Assembly (NCBI GenBank): GCA_965223435.1
Contig: CBDCWQ010000004.1
Location: 160,206 to 224,205 of the forward strand
DNA length: 64,000 bases
Reading direction: 5' to 3'
Origin: CBDCWQ01 sp965223435
Lineage (GTDB): Bacteria > Myxococcota > Kuafuiibacteriia > Kuafuiibacteriales > Kuafuiibacteriaceae
Position numbers and translations under genes: made by a program. The notes under the pieces were generated by a model. That model did no database searches and was not told the DNA's origin. It saw nothing but the letters and a program-made list of their open reading frames with translations. Within the stretch, counting starts at the first letter, position 1. The number at the start of each line of letters is the position of its first letter. Below are positions 1 to 7,520 of the stretch, one piece after another.

Positions 1-839
1 TCGGCGCCCACGGGTAGGATTTCACCAAGCTCCAAGGCCCGCAAAAGTTTCACCTGCTGGGGCAAAGGTAGATCGCCGACCTCGTCGAGAAACAAAGTGC
101 CTCCGTTGGCCTCCGCAAAAAGGCCTGCATGGTCTTTAACCGCGCCGGTAAAGCTGCCTCGTTTGTGGCCAAAAAGCACCGACTCATACAGATGCTCGGG
201 CACCGCGCCGCAGTTGATGGTTAAAAACGTTTGGTCTTTGCGCTGACTTTTTTCGTGGATGAAGCGTGCGACCAGCTCTTTGCCGGTTCCGTTTTCGCCG
301 AGAATCAAGATGGGTAGATCCGTGGGCGCAACCCGGGAAGCGATGTCCAGCACGCTTTCGAAGCCGGGGCTTTGGCCTACAATCGCCTGTGAGGGCTTTT
401 TTTGGGCCAACGAGGCCTGAAGGTTGCTGAGCTCCTTTTCCAGCCGGTGTCGCTTGAGGGCCCGCTCCACGACGGTAAAAAGAACGTCAGGGTCCGCCGG
501 CTTGCTGATGAAATCGTAAGCGCCTTCCTTCACGGCCGCGAGCATCGAGCGGGTGTCGCCAGCGCCCGAAACCACAACGATCTTGGTTTCTGGGCATTTC
601 CCGAGGAAACTGCGCAGCTGCTCAATGCCCCCTTCAGCGGTCCCGTCGGGGGGAAGCATCAGGTCCAAAAGGACCACTGCCGGCCGGTGGGTATGAAATG
701 CGGCTTTTGCGGTGTTTCTATCGTCGGCTTGGCGCACGACAAAACCTCGGGTTTTGAGGAGCTTGACGTAGACGCTTCGGAACGCATCGTCGTCATCGAC
801 CAAGAGGATTTCGGGCTGGGCGGCTTGGGTTTCGGTCAT
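1..839 (-). CDS. sigma-54-dependent response regulator (NtrC family), C terminus beyond window
   Basis: The minus-strand frame starts at ATG 839 and is still open at base 1, giving about 279 residues. A receiver domain comes first: acidic DDDD patch at residues 15-18, phospho-acceptor Asp59 in VVLLDLMLPPDG, and switch Lys in FISKPADPD. An AAA+ sigma-54 activation domain follows, with Walker A GENGTGKE near residue 179, the sigma-54 contact loop as GSFTGA (usual GAFTGA, a conservative change) near 225, and a Walker B segment GGTLFLDE. The HTH domain lies outside the window. The start overlaps the kinase stop as ATGA, so the two are translationally coupled and form a two-component pair. By family it should activate RpoN-dependent promoters on phosphorylation by that kinase; its targets cannot be read here. 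Confidence 0.93.
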   Translation of the reverse strand, partial: MTETQAAQPEILLVDDDDAFRSVYVKLLKTRGFVVRQADDRNTAKAAFHTHRPAVVLLDLMLPPDGTAEGGIEQLRSFLGKCPETKIVVVSGAGDTRSMLAAVKEGAYDFISKPADPDVLFTVVERALKRHRLEKELSNLQASLAQKKPSQAIVGQSPGFESVLDIASRVAPTDLPILILGENGTGKELVARFIHEKSQRKDQTFLTINCGAVPEHLYESVLFGHKRGSFTGAVKDHAGLFAEANGGTLFLDEVGDLPLPQQVKLLRALELGEILPVGA

Positions 840-2446
840 GGGGGTGGTCCTTCGGACAACAACACTTTTTGATAGCGGGGAAGACAGACAACAAAGCCGG
901 CGCCACCGAGTTCGGATGGCTTAACCAAGAGTTCGCCGTGGTGGCGATCCACAATGTTCTTGGCGATGGCGAGTCCCAGGCCGGTCCCCGTTTGCGTCCC
1001 TTCTCGCTTTCGTCCGGTGACAAAGGGTTCGAAGATTCGGCTTTTAAGCTCGGGGTCGATGCCGGGCCCGCTGTCTTCGATGTGCACCACGACGTTTTCT
1101 TTGGAGGGTTGCATTCGGACTTGGATGGTCGGCTCTTCGGTCTTGGCGAGTGCATGCAAAGCGTTTTCGAAGATGACCAACATGACCTGGCCAAGCTGTG
1201 TTTGATCGCCTTCGATCACGTGCTCGGGCAGCGTATCGAGACCGACCCAGCAGACCTCGGGTTCGGCATGGCCTCTGGCGCCAAGAGCGGTGGATTTGGC
1301 GAGGCTTATGGTTTCTCCCAGATCAAACATCCGCAGTTCCAACGGGCGAGGCCTGCCGTATCGCAGAAGATCGTCCACAAACTGGCTGGCCCGTTCCACT
1401 TGCATCCGCACGCCCTGGGTTATCTCCTCATCGCCGCCGGTGTGTTCCAATACTCTGACGTAGCCCATGATGACGCCCAACGGATTCCGTACCTCGTGGG
1501 CTACGGCGGAGGCAAATTGACCAAGCTCGGCCAGTCGTTCGGCTTGGTTGGCTTTGGTCTCTTGAACCCAAAGCGCGTGGGCGAGGTCTTCGGGTTGGGC
1601 GTGTTTTTTGAAGAAAATTCGACCGACAACCTGTTGAATATGTCGGCGAATGGGGTCGAAGGCGAGCGCCGCCAAAAAGAGCAAAAACAGGGCCCCCAGT
1701 TTGTACTCGCGAAGGAGGGGCTCGGCGGCTTGATTCATCAAGCTGATGACCCCAAACAAGAAGCCCGCAAAGAGCAGCGCGGTCATGGCCGCGTACAGCA
1801 GGCTTCTTTGGAAGAGGCGCCGACCCGAGGCGCGTTCGAGGGTCTCGAGGAGGCCGGCCAAGATCAACAACGATGCGAGGACCATGAGCATGGGGTAGGG
1901 CACGACAATTCCATGGCCCAAGGTTGCGGCATTGGCGAAGGCACCGGTGAAGCCGACGAAGCCCGAGATCCCCAAAATGCGGAGGGGGCGTCGTTTTTTA
2001 CGGTCCGCGTTTCGATAGGCTTTGACGATTCGCCACAAGGGAAAAACGGCGGCACTGATGGCCAAGATCATCGAAGGCCAAAACGCAGGTCCGACCCGCA
2101 GCGATCCCGGGTCGTAGAGGAGCCCCGGCCACAGCACCCCGGCGGCGGTGATGAGGGCGGCGGCGCCGTACGCGAGCCAGACCATTGTCAGGTTCTTTTG
2201 GGCGGTAAATTCGTAGGCCACGTGAATAAAAGAGGCGGATACAAAGGCCCCCACCTGCGCAAGATGACGGGCCACCCCCGAAGTTTGTGGAAACGCAAAC
2301 ATCAAGAGTGAGGCGGCCCAGACGGCAACCGAGCAAAAGTAGGCCACCAAACCCCGGAGCTCTCGGCCATATAGAAGCGTGGAGGTGAAAAGAAGGAGGG
2401 AGACCGAGAGGACGGGAAGGAGGCTGTATGCGTATAGAGGGGTCAC
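836..2446 (-). CDS. membrane histidine kinase with N-terminal multi-TM sensor
   Basis: A 536-residue protein. Roughly residues 1-290 contain seven or more hydrophobic spans and no obvious periplasmic domain, so it resembles 7TM-type sensor kinases. The HisKA box is AHEVRNPLGVIMGY (phospho-acceptor His). The HATPase_c domain has an N-box (IFENALHAL), G1 (EDSGPGID) and G2 (GTGLGLAIAKN). It begins 12 bases after the SNF2 gene stop and ends in a 4-base ATGA overlap with the sigma-54 regulator. The gene order helicase-kinase-regulator suggests one transcript. The signal is unknown; a membrane-embedded cue is an inference from the lack of an extracytoplasmic domain. Confidence 0.93.
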   Translation of the reverse strand: MTPLYAYSLLPVLSVSLLLFTSTLLYGRELRGLVAYFCSVAVWAASLLMFAFPQTSGVARHLAQVGAFVSASFIHVAYEFTAQKNLTMVWLAYGAAALITAAGVLWPGLLYDPGSLRVGPAFWPSMILAISAAVFPLWRIVKAYRNADRKKRRPLRILGISGFVGFTGAFANAATLGHGIVVPYPMLMVLASLLILAGLLETLERASGRRLFQRSLLYAAMTALLFAGFLFGVISLMNQAAEPLLREYKLGALFLLFLAALAFDPIRRHIQQVVGRIFFKKHAQPEDLAHALWVQETKANQAERLAELGQFASAVAHEVRNPLGVIMGYVRVLEHTGGDEEITQGVRMQVERASQFVDDLLRYGRPRPLELRMFDLGETISLAKSTALGARGHAEPEVCWVGLDTLPEHVIEGDQTQLGQVMLVIFENALHALAKTEEPTIQVRMQPSKENVVVHIEDSGPGIDPELKSRIFEPFVTGRKREGTQTGTGLGLAIAKNIVDRHHGELLVKPSELGGAGFVVCLPRYQKVLLSEGPPP

Positions 2447-2458
2447 GCGCCGGCGACC

Positions 2459-5416
2459 CTACGCAAGAAGGGCGAGGAGGTCATCGCGGCCGATGGAGGC
2501 CGCTCGCCCGGCCTCGCCAAGGGCGGCATCCGCTACCCGTCGTTTCTCGTTTTGGAGGAGGAGGATTCGCTCTTCGACCGTGTCTTTGGCCACCAGCCTG
2601 TGGACCAAAACCGGTTTTTGCTGACCGATTCGATGGGTTCGGTCCGCTGCTTGGTCCTCGACGGCCGGATTCCACCACGGGTCGAGCAAAAACACGTGAT
2701 CGGCCGCGGTCAGGTTCAGCCCCGTCCCCCCGGCGCGAAGTGAGATGAGCAGAATGGGCGGGCCGTCCTCCTTTTGGAAGTTGGTGACCAGCTGGGCACG
2801 GTTTTTGGTGGAGCCATCGAGTCTGAAATAGGGAAGCTCATGTTCTTGGAGTTTGGGCTCGACCAAATCCAAAAAGGCGGTCCACTGAGAAAACACCAGG
2901 GCGCGGTGGCCCCCTTGGGCGACCAGCTCAAGGCGTTCGAGCAGGGTCTCCACCTTGGAAGAAGACGATGCGGTTTGGCCCGGAACCAAGGAGGGGTGGC
3001 AGGCTGCTTGTCGGAGGCGCAGCAGGGCCTCGAGGGCGGCGAGCACGTTTCCGCCTTCGGCCAGTTTTTGGACGATTTCTGACTGGGTGGCAGCGCGTAT
3101 GGTGTCGTACACCACACGCTCTTCGTCGGAGAGCTCCACGGAGAGGACCACGTCGGTTCGGGGTGGGAGCTCCGGTGCGACCTCCTTTTTGAGGCGGCGC
3201 AGAACGAAGGGGCGAATGCGGGCCCTCAGGGCTGTGGCCTCTTTTTGGCCACCCTCCGCAATGGCGCGGGCGTAGCCCTCTTCGAAGTCGGCGCGCCCCC
3301 CGAGAAGGCCGGGGTTTGTGAAATGAAACTGGCTCCACAGTTCGAGCAGTCGATTTTCGACGGGGGTTCCGGTCAAACTCAGCCGGAATTTCGCATCCAG
3401 ACTGAAGGCGACGCGGGCGATTTGGCTCTGTGGGTTTTTGATGGCCTGGGCTTCGTCAAGCACCACCGCATCCCACGTTTGCGCCAAGAACACCGATTGG
3501 TCGAGCCGTAAGATGGCATAGCTGGTGATGATGACGTCGGCCTCGTGGTCGATGTCCCGGTTTGTGCCGTGATACATGCAGACTTTCAAGGACGGGCGAA
3601 AGCGGGTGATTTCTTGGGCCCAGTTGCCGAGTACGCTGGTGGGGCACACGATCAACGTTTGCCCGGAAAACACCGCGATGGCTTGCACGGTTTTCCCGAG
3701 ACCCATGTCGTCTGCGAGAATGGCGCCCAGGCCGAGGGAGCGCAAAAAGCTCAACCAGTTCACGCCGACCTCTTGGTACGGTCTGAGCACCGCCTGAAGG
3801 TCTTGGGGCAGGGGCGTGGACGGAATCTGATGAAAGTCCTCGAGCAAGGGTCTCAGGCTTTCGAGCCGCGGGGGCGGGGGGGCGTCCAGCGCTTCGGCGA
3901 GGGCGCCGAGCTCGGGAAGGGCGAGCGTCGGCAGCTCGCCGGAGGCTTCACGCGCCTTCAGAAGGTAGGACAGTCGATGGCCGTGGGTTTCGAGCCAGTC
4001 CGACGGGAGCGGCGCAAAACCACCCTCAAGAAGAGGCACAAGTTCCACGCCGTTTTGCCACGCGTCGAGCACGGTCATGGGATCTGCGTGCCGCGTGGGT
4101 TGAAGATCGTCATCGTCTTGTGATTCGGCTTCAAAGGTCAAATCGAAGGTGTCGCCCCGAAAAGAAAGCCGGGGCTGAAGGGGCACGGGGGCCATGTCGA
4201 GGTCGAGGGCCTCGTCGGTGGTATGGCTTTCGGCGTCCCAGTTTTGGAGTTTGTGGAGCAGTCGGTGGGTTTCGCGGCCATCGAACTCAACCCGTCGTCC
4301 GGGCACCAGGTTGAGTTCGTTTCGCAGCCTCAGCAGCAACCGTTCTTCGAGTCGGTGGTCGCGTTCGGGAATCGCACCCTGAACGTAGACCGGGCTCCCG
4401 TCCACGATCCGGACCCGAGGTGGGCGTCCGTATACGAGGTCGGGTAGGAGCGTGAGCTTTCCGTTTCGAACGGCCATTCCGAGGTCGATGCGGGGTCGAA
4501 CATGGGGAACCACTTCGGGCACATTCTTGGCTTCAGTCTTAAGGGGAAGCCTGGTTTTGAGGAGGGGGATCACTTCGGAGAGGAGGATGGCCCAACGCGC
4601 TTTGGGGTAGCGTTCTATGAGGGGGAGTTTCTCCCAGCGGGTGCCTGCAAGTCGGCTTTCTCCGAGGGGGTGTAGGGTGTCGCCCAGTCTGCCTACATTT
4701 TGGCTCACAATCTCCTTGAGCCGGGGGTCCTTTTCGATGGTGAACACCAGGTCTTCGCCCTCTTGGTGAAGCCGGGCTCGCGGTACGAGCACTTCGCCCC
4801 CTACTTTGACGGGGTCTCCGTCCAAAGTCACATGCGGCGCGCCCGCCAACCCGCCCAGGATGTCTTTGACCCGTTCGGTGGGGAGGATACGTGGTGGCCT
4901 TGGGCCGAGAAGGCGATCCACCCGGGAATCGAGGTCCTCGAGCTGGATCTCGACTTCTGAACGGTCACGCGCGATCCATGCCTTGAGGGTGGATGGGAGT
5001 TTTTCGGCCTCGTTTTTTGGGTCGACGATCCATCGTTCGAGCGCCAGCGCCTGTCCGGCCCGAAACAGTCGGTACGACAGGGTGCGTACTTTGCGCGCCG
5101 AAATGGGGAGGGGAGCGCCTTTTTTTCGGGCCTCTTTGAGGGTGATCACCGCGGCGGCCACGTGGGGGCACGGGTCTTCTTTGCTGGCGCAGTCGCAGTC
5201 CCATTCTTCTTCTTCGGGGTACAGGACAACGGTGTGTGGTTTTGGACGGTGCGGGAGCTTGATCCGGAGCACCACCTCTTGCGGGTCCTCATGCTCAAAA
5301 GTAATCAGATCTTGACGCGCCAGGTTGGCGCCCAGTGACCACACCCGGGGTGGGCACGAACTGCGGACGGTACGAACAAACGATTCCAAGGCACGGGAAC
5401 CAAGCACACCGCGCAC
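2459..5416 (-). CDS. SWIM zinc-finger SNF2/Rad54-family helicase-like ATPase
   Basis: A 985-residue protein from a GTG start at 5416. The N terminus holds a SWIM-type zinc finger (CDC...CPHV, about residues 73-88). The C-terminal half is a full SNF2 motor: Walker A in DDMGLGKTVQA near residue 570, motif II as DEAQ in VVLDEAQAIKN, motif III LTGTPVENR, and motif VI in QAADRTHRIGQQKPV. Such proteins are DNA-dependent translocases that remodel protein-DNA complexes; in bacteria the SWIM-SNF2 form is common but seldom assigned a pathway. It is first in an operon with a two-component system, which is unusual. No strong ribosome site precedes the GTG, so the exact start is uncertain by a few codons. 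Confidence 0.9.
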   Translation of the reverse strand: MRGVLGSRALESFVRTVRSSCPPRVWSLGANLARQDLITFEHEDPQEVVLRIKLPHRPKPHTVVLYPEEEEWDCDCASKEDPCPHVAAAVITLKEARKKGAPLPISARKVRTLSYRLFRAGQALALERWIVDPKNEAEKLPSTLKAWIARDRSEVEIQLEDLDSRVDRLLGPRPPRILPTERVKDILGGLAGAPHVTLDGDPVKVGGEVLVPRARLHQEGEDLVFTIEKDPRLKEIVSQNVGRLGDTLHPLGESRLAGTRWEKLPLIERYPKARWAILLSEVIPLLKTRLPLKTEAKNVPEVVPHVRPRIDLGMAVRNGKLTLLPDLVYGRPPRVRIVDGSPVYVQGAIPERDHRLEERLLLRLRNELNLVPGRRVEFDGRETHRLLHKLQNWDAESHTTDEALDLDMAPVPLQPRLSFRGDTFDLTFEAESQDDDDLQPTRHADPMTVLDAWQNGVELVPLLEGGFAPLPSDWLETHGHRLSYLLKAREASGELPTLALPELGALAEALDAPPPPRLESLRPLLEDFHQIPSTPLPQDLQAVLRPYQEVGVNWLSFLRSLGLGAILADDMGLGKTVQAIAVFSGQTLIVCPTSVLGNWAQEITRFRPSLKVCMYHGTNRDIDHEADVIITSYAILRLDQSVFLAQTWDAVVLDEAQAIKNPQSQIARVAFSLDAKFRLSLTGTPVENRLLELWSQFHFTNPGLLGGRADFEEGYARAIAEGGQKEATALRARIRPFVLRRLKKEVAPELPPRTDVVLSVELSDEERVVYDTIRAATQSEIVQKLAEGGNVLAALEALLRLRQAACHPSLVPGQTASSSSKVETLLERLELVAQGGHRALVFSQWTAFLDLVEPKLQEHELPYFRLDGSTKNRAQLVTNFQKEDGPPILLISLRAGGTGLNLTAADHVFLLDPWWNPAVEDQAADRTHRIGQQKPVLVHRLVAKDTVEERILLLQNEKRRVADAALGEAGRAASIGRDDLLALLA

Positions 5417-5544
5417 TTTTTTTGCATCCGAAAGCTCGGCATTCCAGGGTGCGGGCCCGTGCTCCTCCGGGTTTTTCGACCATGCGGGGTGTCGGGCGAC
5501 AATCGGTTCTTTCCAAGGGGACGTTTCGGCGATAAGGCTCTACT

Positions 5545-5946
5545 GTGGACCGGTTGACACCCATTGGTGATCACATGAGCAAGCTCAAGGTTCAGGTGCG
5601 CCCCACGGACACCCTTGCGTTTGCGAGAGAACAGATGCTCGGGGCGTCGGTACGCCATCTTCCGGTGGTGGAGGCCGGTGGCCTCGTGGGTCTGGTGACC
5701 ATGGGGGACCTTTTTGTCATGGAATCGGTGGCCCTCGCGGACCCCGAATCCACCGAGGTCCGGGCAGCCATGGCCAGGGATCTGTATTGTGTATCCCCGG
5801 AAACCCCGCTTCAGGAGGTGGCCCGCGAGATGGGCCTTCGGGAAGTTGGTTCGGCGTTGGTGGTCGACAAAGAGCAGCTCTGCGGAATTTTCACTGCCAC
5901 CGACGCCTGTCGGGTGCTGGGGCAGCTGCTTGCAGAGCCCGGGTAG
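5545..5946 (+). CDS. CBS-domain pair protein
   Basis: A small soluble protein (133 residues) made of two CBS motifs in tandem. The first is around residues 8-60 (ending VGLVTMGDLF), the second around 72-128 (ending CGIFTATDACRVL). CBS pairs bind adenine nucleotides and usually regulate a partner enzyme or channel; here the pair stands alone. The GTG start at 5545 puts PIGDHMSK at the N terminus, matching the usual helix ahead of the first CBS; an ATG at 5575 would cut into that helix. It is divergent from the SNF2 gene, with about 130 bases between. Confidence 0.85.
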   Translation: MDRLTPIGDHMSKLKVQVRPTDTLAFAREQMLGASVRHLPVVEAGGLVGLVTMGDLFVMESVALADPESTEVRAAMARDLYCVSPETPLQEVAREMGLREVGSALVVDKEQLCGIFTATDACRVLGQLLAEPG

Positions 5947-6126
5947 AGCCCTGCAAGGGGCCGGCTCCTTTCGATCACAACCGCGTCGTCTGTCGACGCG
6001 GTCGCGTCGGCGATTGGCCAGGGCGGCCCGTTCACCCGGGACGGGGCTTGGGTCTGCGTCCGTGCTTTGTTCGAGGTCGGTTTTCGACGTTGACCTCGGG
6101 TGCAAAGCCCATTCGAATTCGTGCCC

Positions 6127-7212
6127 ATGAAGCGAACTTTTCGGACTTCCGTTGTGCGGACTTGTGGGTGGGCGGCCCTCGCTGGGTGTGTGTCTTCCAC
6201 GCCGCCTTCTGAGGTGAGGCCGGCGGATCCTGCGGCATTGGCGGCCGACAATCCGATTCGGCCGCTCCCAGAGCCACCCCTCGGGATTTCAAACGAACTC
6301 AGCGATTTGCCCTCTCCGCCCACGCCGGAGCGGGTTCGGCTCGGACGTTGGCTTTTTTTTGATCCGCGGCTGTCCCAGGATGGAACGGTCTCGTGCGCGA
6401 CCTGCCATCGCCCCGACCACGCCTTTTCAGAGCCTACGCCGGTTTCTACCGGCGTTCGGGGGCAAAAGGGGGGACGCAAGGCGCCCCAGATCATCAACCT
6501 TGCGTTCACGGTGTACCCCCATTTTTTCTGGGACGGTCGTGCGGCGAGTCTGGAGGAACAGGCCAAGGGCCCCATCGAGAACCCCATCGAGATGGGCCAC
6601 ACGCACGAAGCGGTGGTGGGTGCGCTGAAGGCCACCGGTTACCCCGGGTACTTTCAGGAGGCGTTTGGTACGCCAGAAATCACCATCGAGCGAGTGGCGA
6701 AGGCCATCGCCGACTACGAGCGGACGCGTTTGAGTGGAAACTCCGCCTATGACCGTTGGCGCCAGAATGAGGATGAGGCCGCGGTGTCAGAGCAGGTTAA
6801 GCTTGGGTACACCCTGTTTCACAACAAGGCACAATGCAATCAATGTCACCTGGGCGAGAATTTCAGTGACGATCGATTTCACAATCTGGGCATCGGCTGG
6901 GATGAAAAAGCAAAAAGCTTCTCAGATTTGGGAAGATACGAAATTTCTAAGGCTGAGGAGGACAAAGGTGCATTCAAAACGCCCGGCTTGCGCGAGGTCT
7001 CCAAGCACCCGCCATACATGCATGACGGATCCCTTTTGACGCTGGCGGACGTGGTGCGTCATTACAATAAGGGGGGCCACCCCAACCCGCACTTGTCCCC
7101 CAAGATTCGCCCATTGTCGCTCACGCCCACCGAAATCGATGCCATTGTTGCGTTCATGCTGGCCCTCGAAGGTGAAGGCTACCTCGACCAGGCACCCACC
7201 CTGTTCCCTTAG
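6127..7212 (+). CDS. di-haem cytochrome c peroxidase / MauG-family lipoprotein
   Basis: About 361 residues from ATG 6127. The N terminus has an Arg/Lys-rich start, a hydrophobic stretch and a lipobox LAGC, so it should be a periplasm-facing lipoprotein. Two haem c sites are present, CATCH in the N-terminal domain and CNQCH in the C-terminal domain, along with conserved family segments such as GPIENPIEMG and the late TPGLREV...PYMHDGS region. The family reduces hydrogen peroxide with electrons from small cytochromes, or carries out MauG-like oxidation of a partner protein. The start was chosen because it gives a complete signal peptide; an upstream in-frame start at 6100 would add nine residues ahead of the charged region. 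Confidence 0.93.
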   Translation: MKRTFRTSVVRTCGWAALAGCVSSTPPSEVRPADPAALAADNPIRPLPEPPLGISNELSDLPSPPTPERVRLGRWLFFDPRLSQDGTVSCATCHRPDHAFSEPTPVSTGVRGQKGGRKAPQIINLAFTVYPHFFWDGRAASLEEQAKGPIENPIEMGHTHEAVVGALKATGYPGYFQEAFGTPEITIERVAKAIADYERTRLSGNSAYDRWRQNEDEAAVSEQVKLGYTLFHNKAQCNQCHLGENFSDDRFHNLGIGWDEKAKSFSDLGRYEISKAEEDKGAFKTPGLREVSKHPPYMHDGSLLTLADVVRHYNKGGHPNPHLSPKIRPLSLTPTEIDAIVAFMLALEGEGYLDQAPTLFP

Positions 7213-7520
7213 CGGGCGCCTGGCAGGGGGGGCTTCGTAGCCTTTCATACCGACTTCGCGTTGTTTGAGGTTGCGCGCTTCGCCCCCAGGATTCCTTGTA
7301 GGCTCGGCTGAATGCCAAGACGTACAGCAAACCTGTGGGCGCCGGTGGCACAGCATGCTCTTTTTTCTTGTTGTCAGACCGAACCTTTTGACTGCCGAGA
7401 TTTCGCCGATTCGCATGTTAGACCGACAACAATCTCGGCGTGTGGGTGGTGGGTATCACAGATTTCTCTTGTGTTTTTACGATCGGGGCTCGGGCATGGG
7501 TATTGCTTCTTAGACGGCAT
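7213..7520 (+). other. intergenic region upstream of the RCC1 lipoprotein gene
   Basis: About 308 bases between the peroxidase stop and the lipoprotein start. I see no coding frame with family features, no tRNA-like cloverleaf and no clear terminator hairpin with a T tract. Any promoter for the downstream gene must lie here, but I cannot identify boxes with confidence. Confidence 0.5.

Noticed and set aside
869..2311. 480-codon plus-strand frame opposite the histidine kinase
   Set aside because: It mirrors the kinase gene, has low-complexity Gly/Glu/Arg composition and no domain features.
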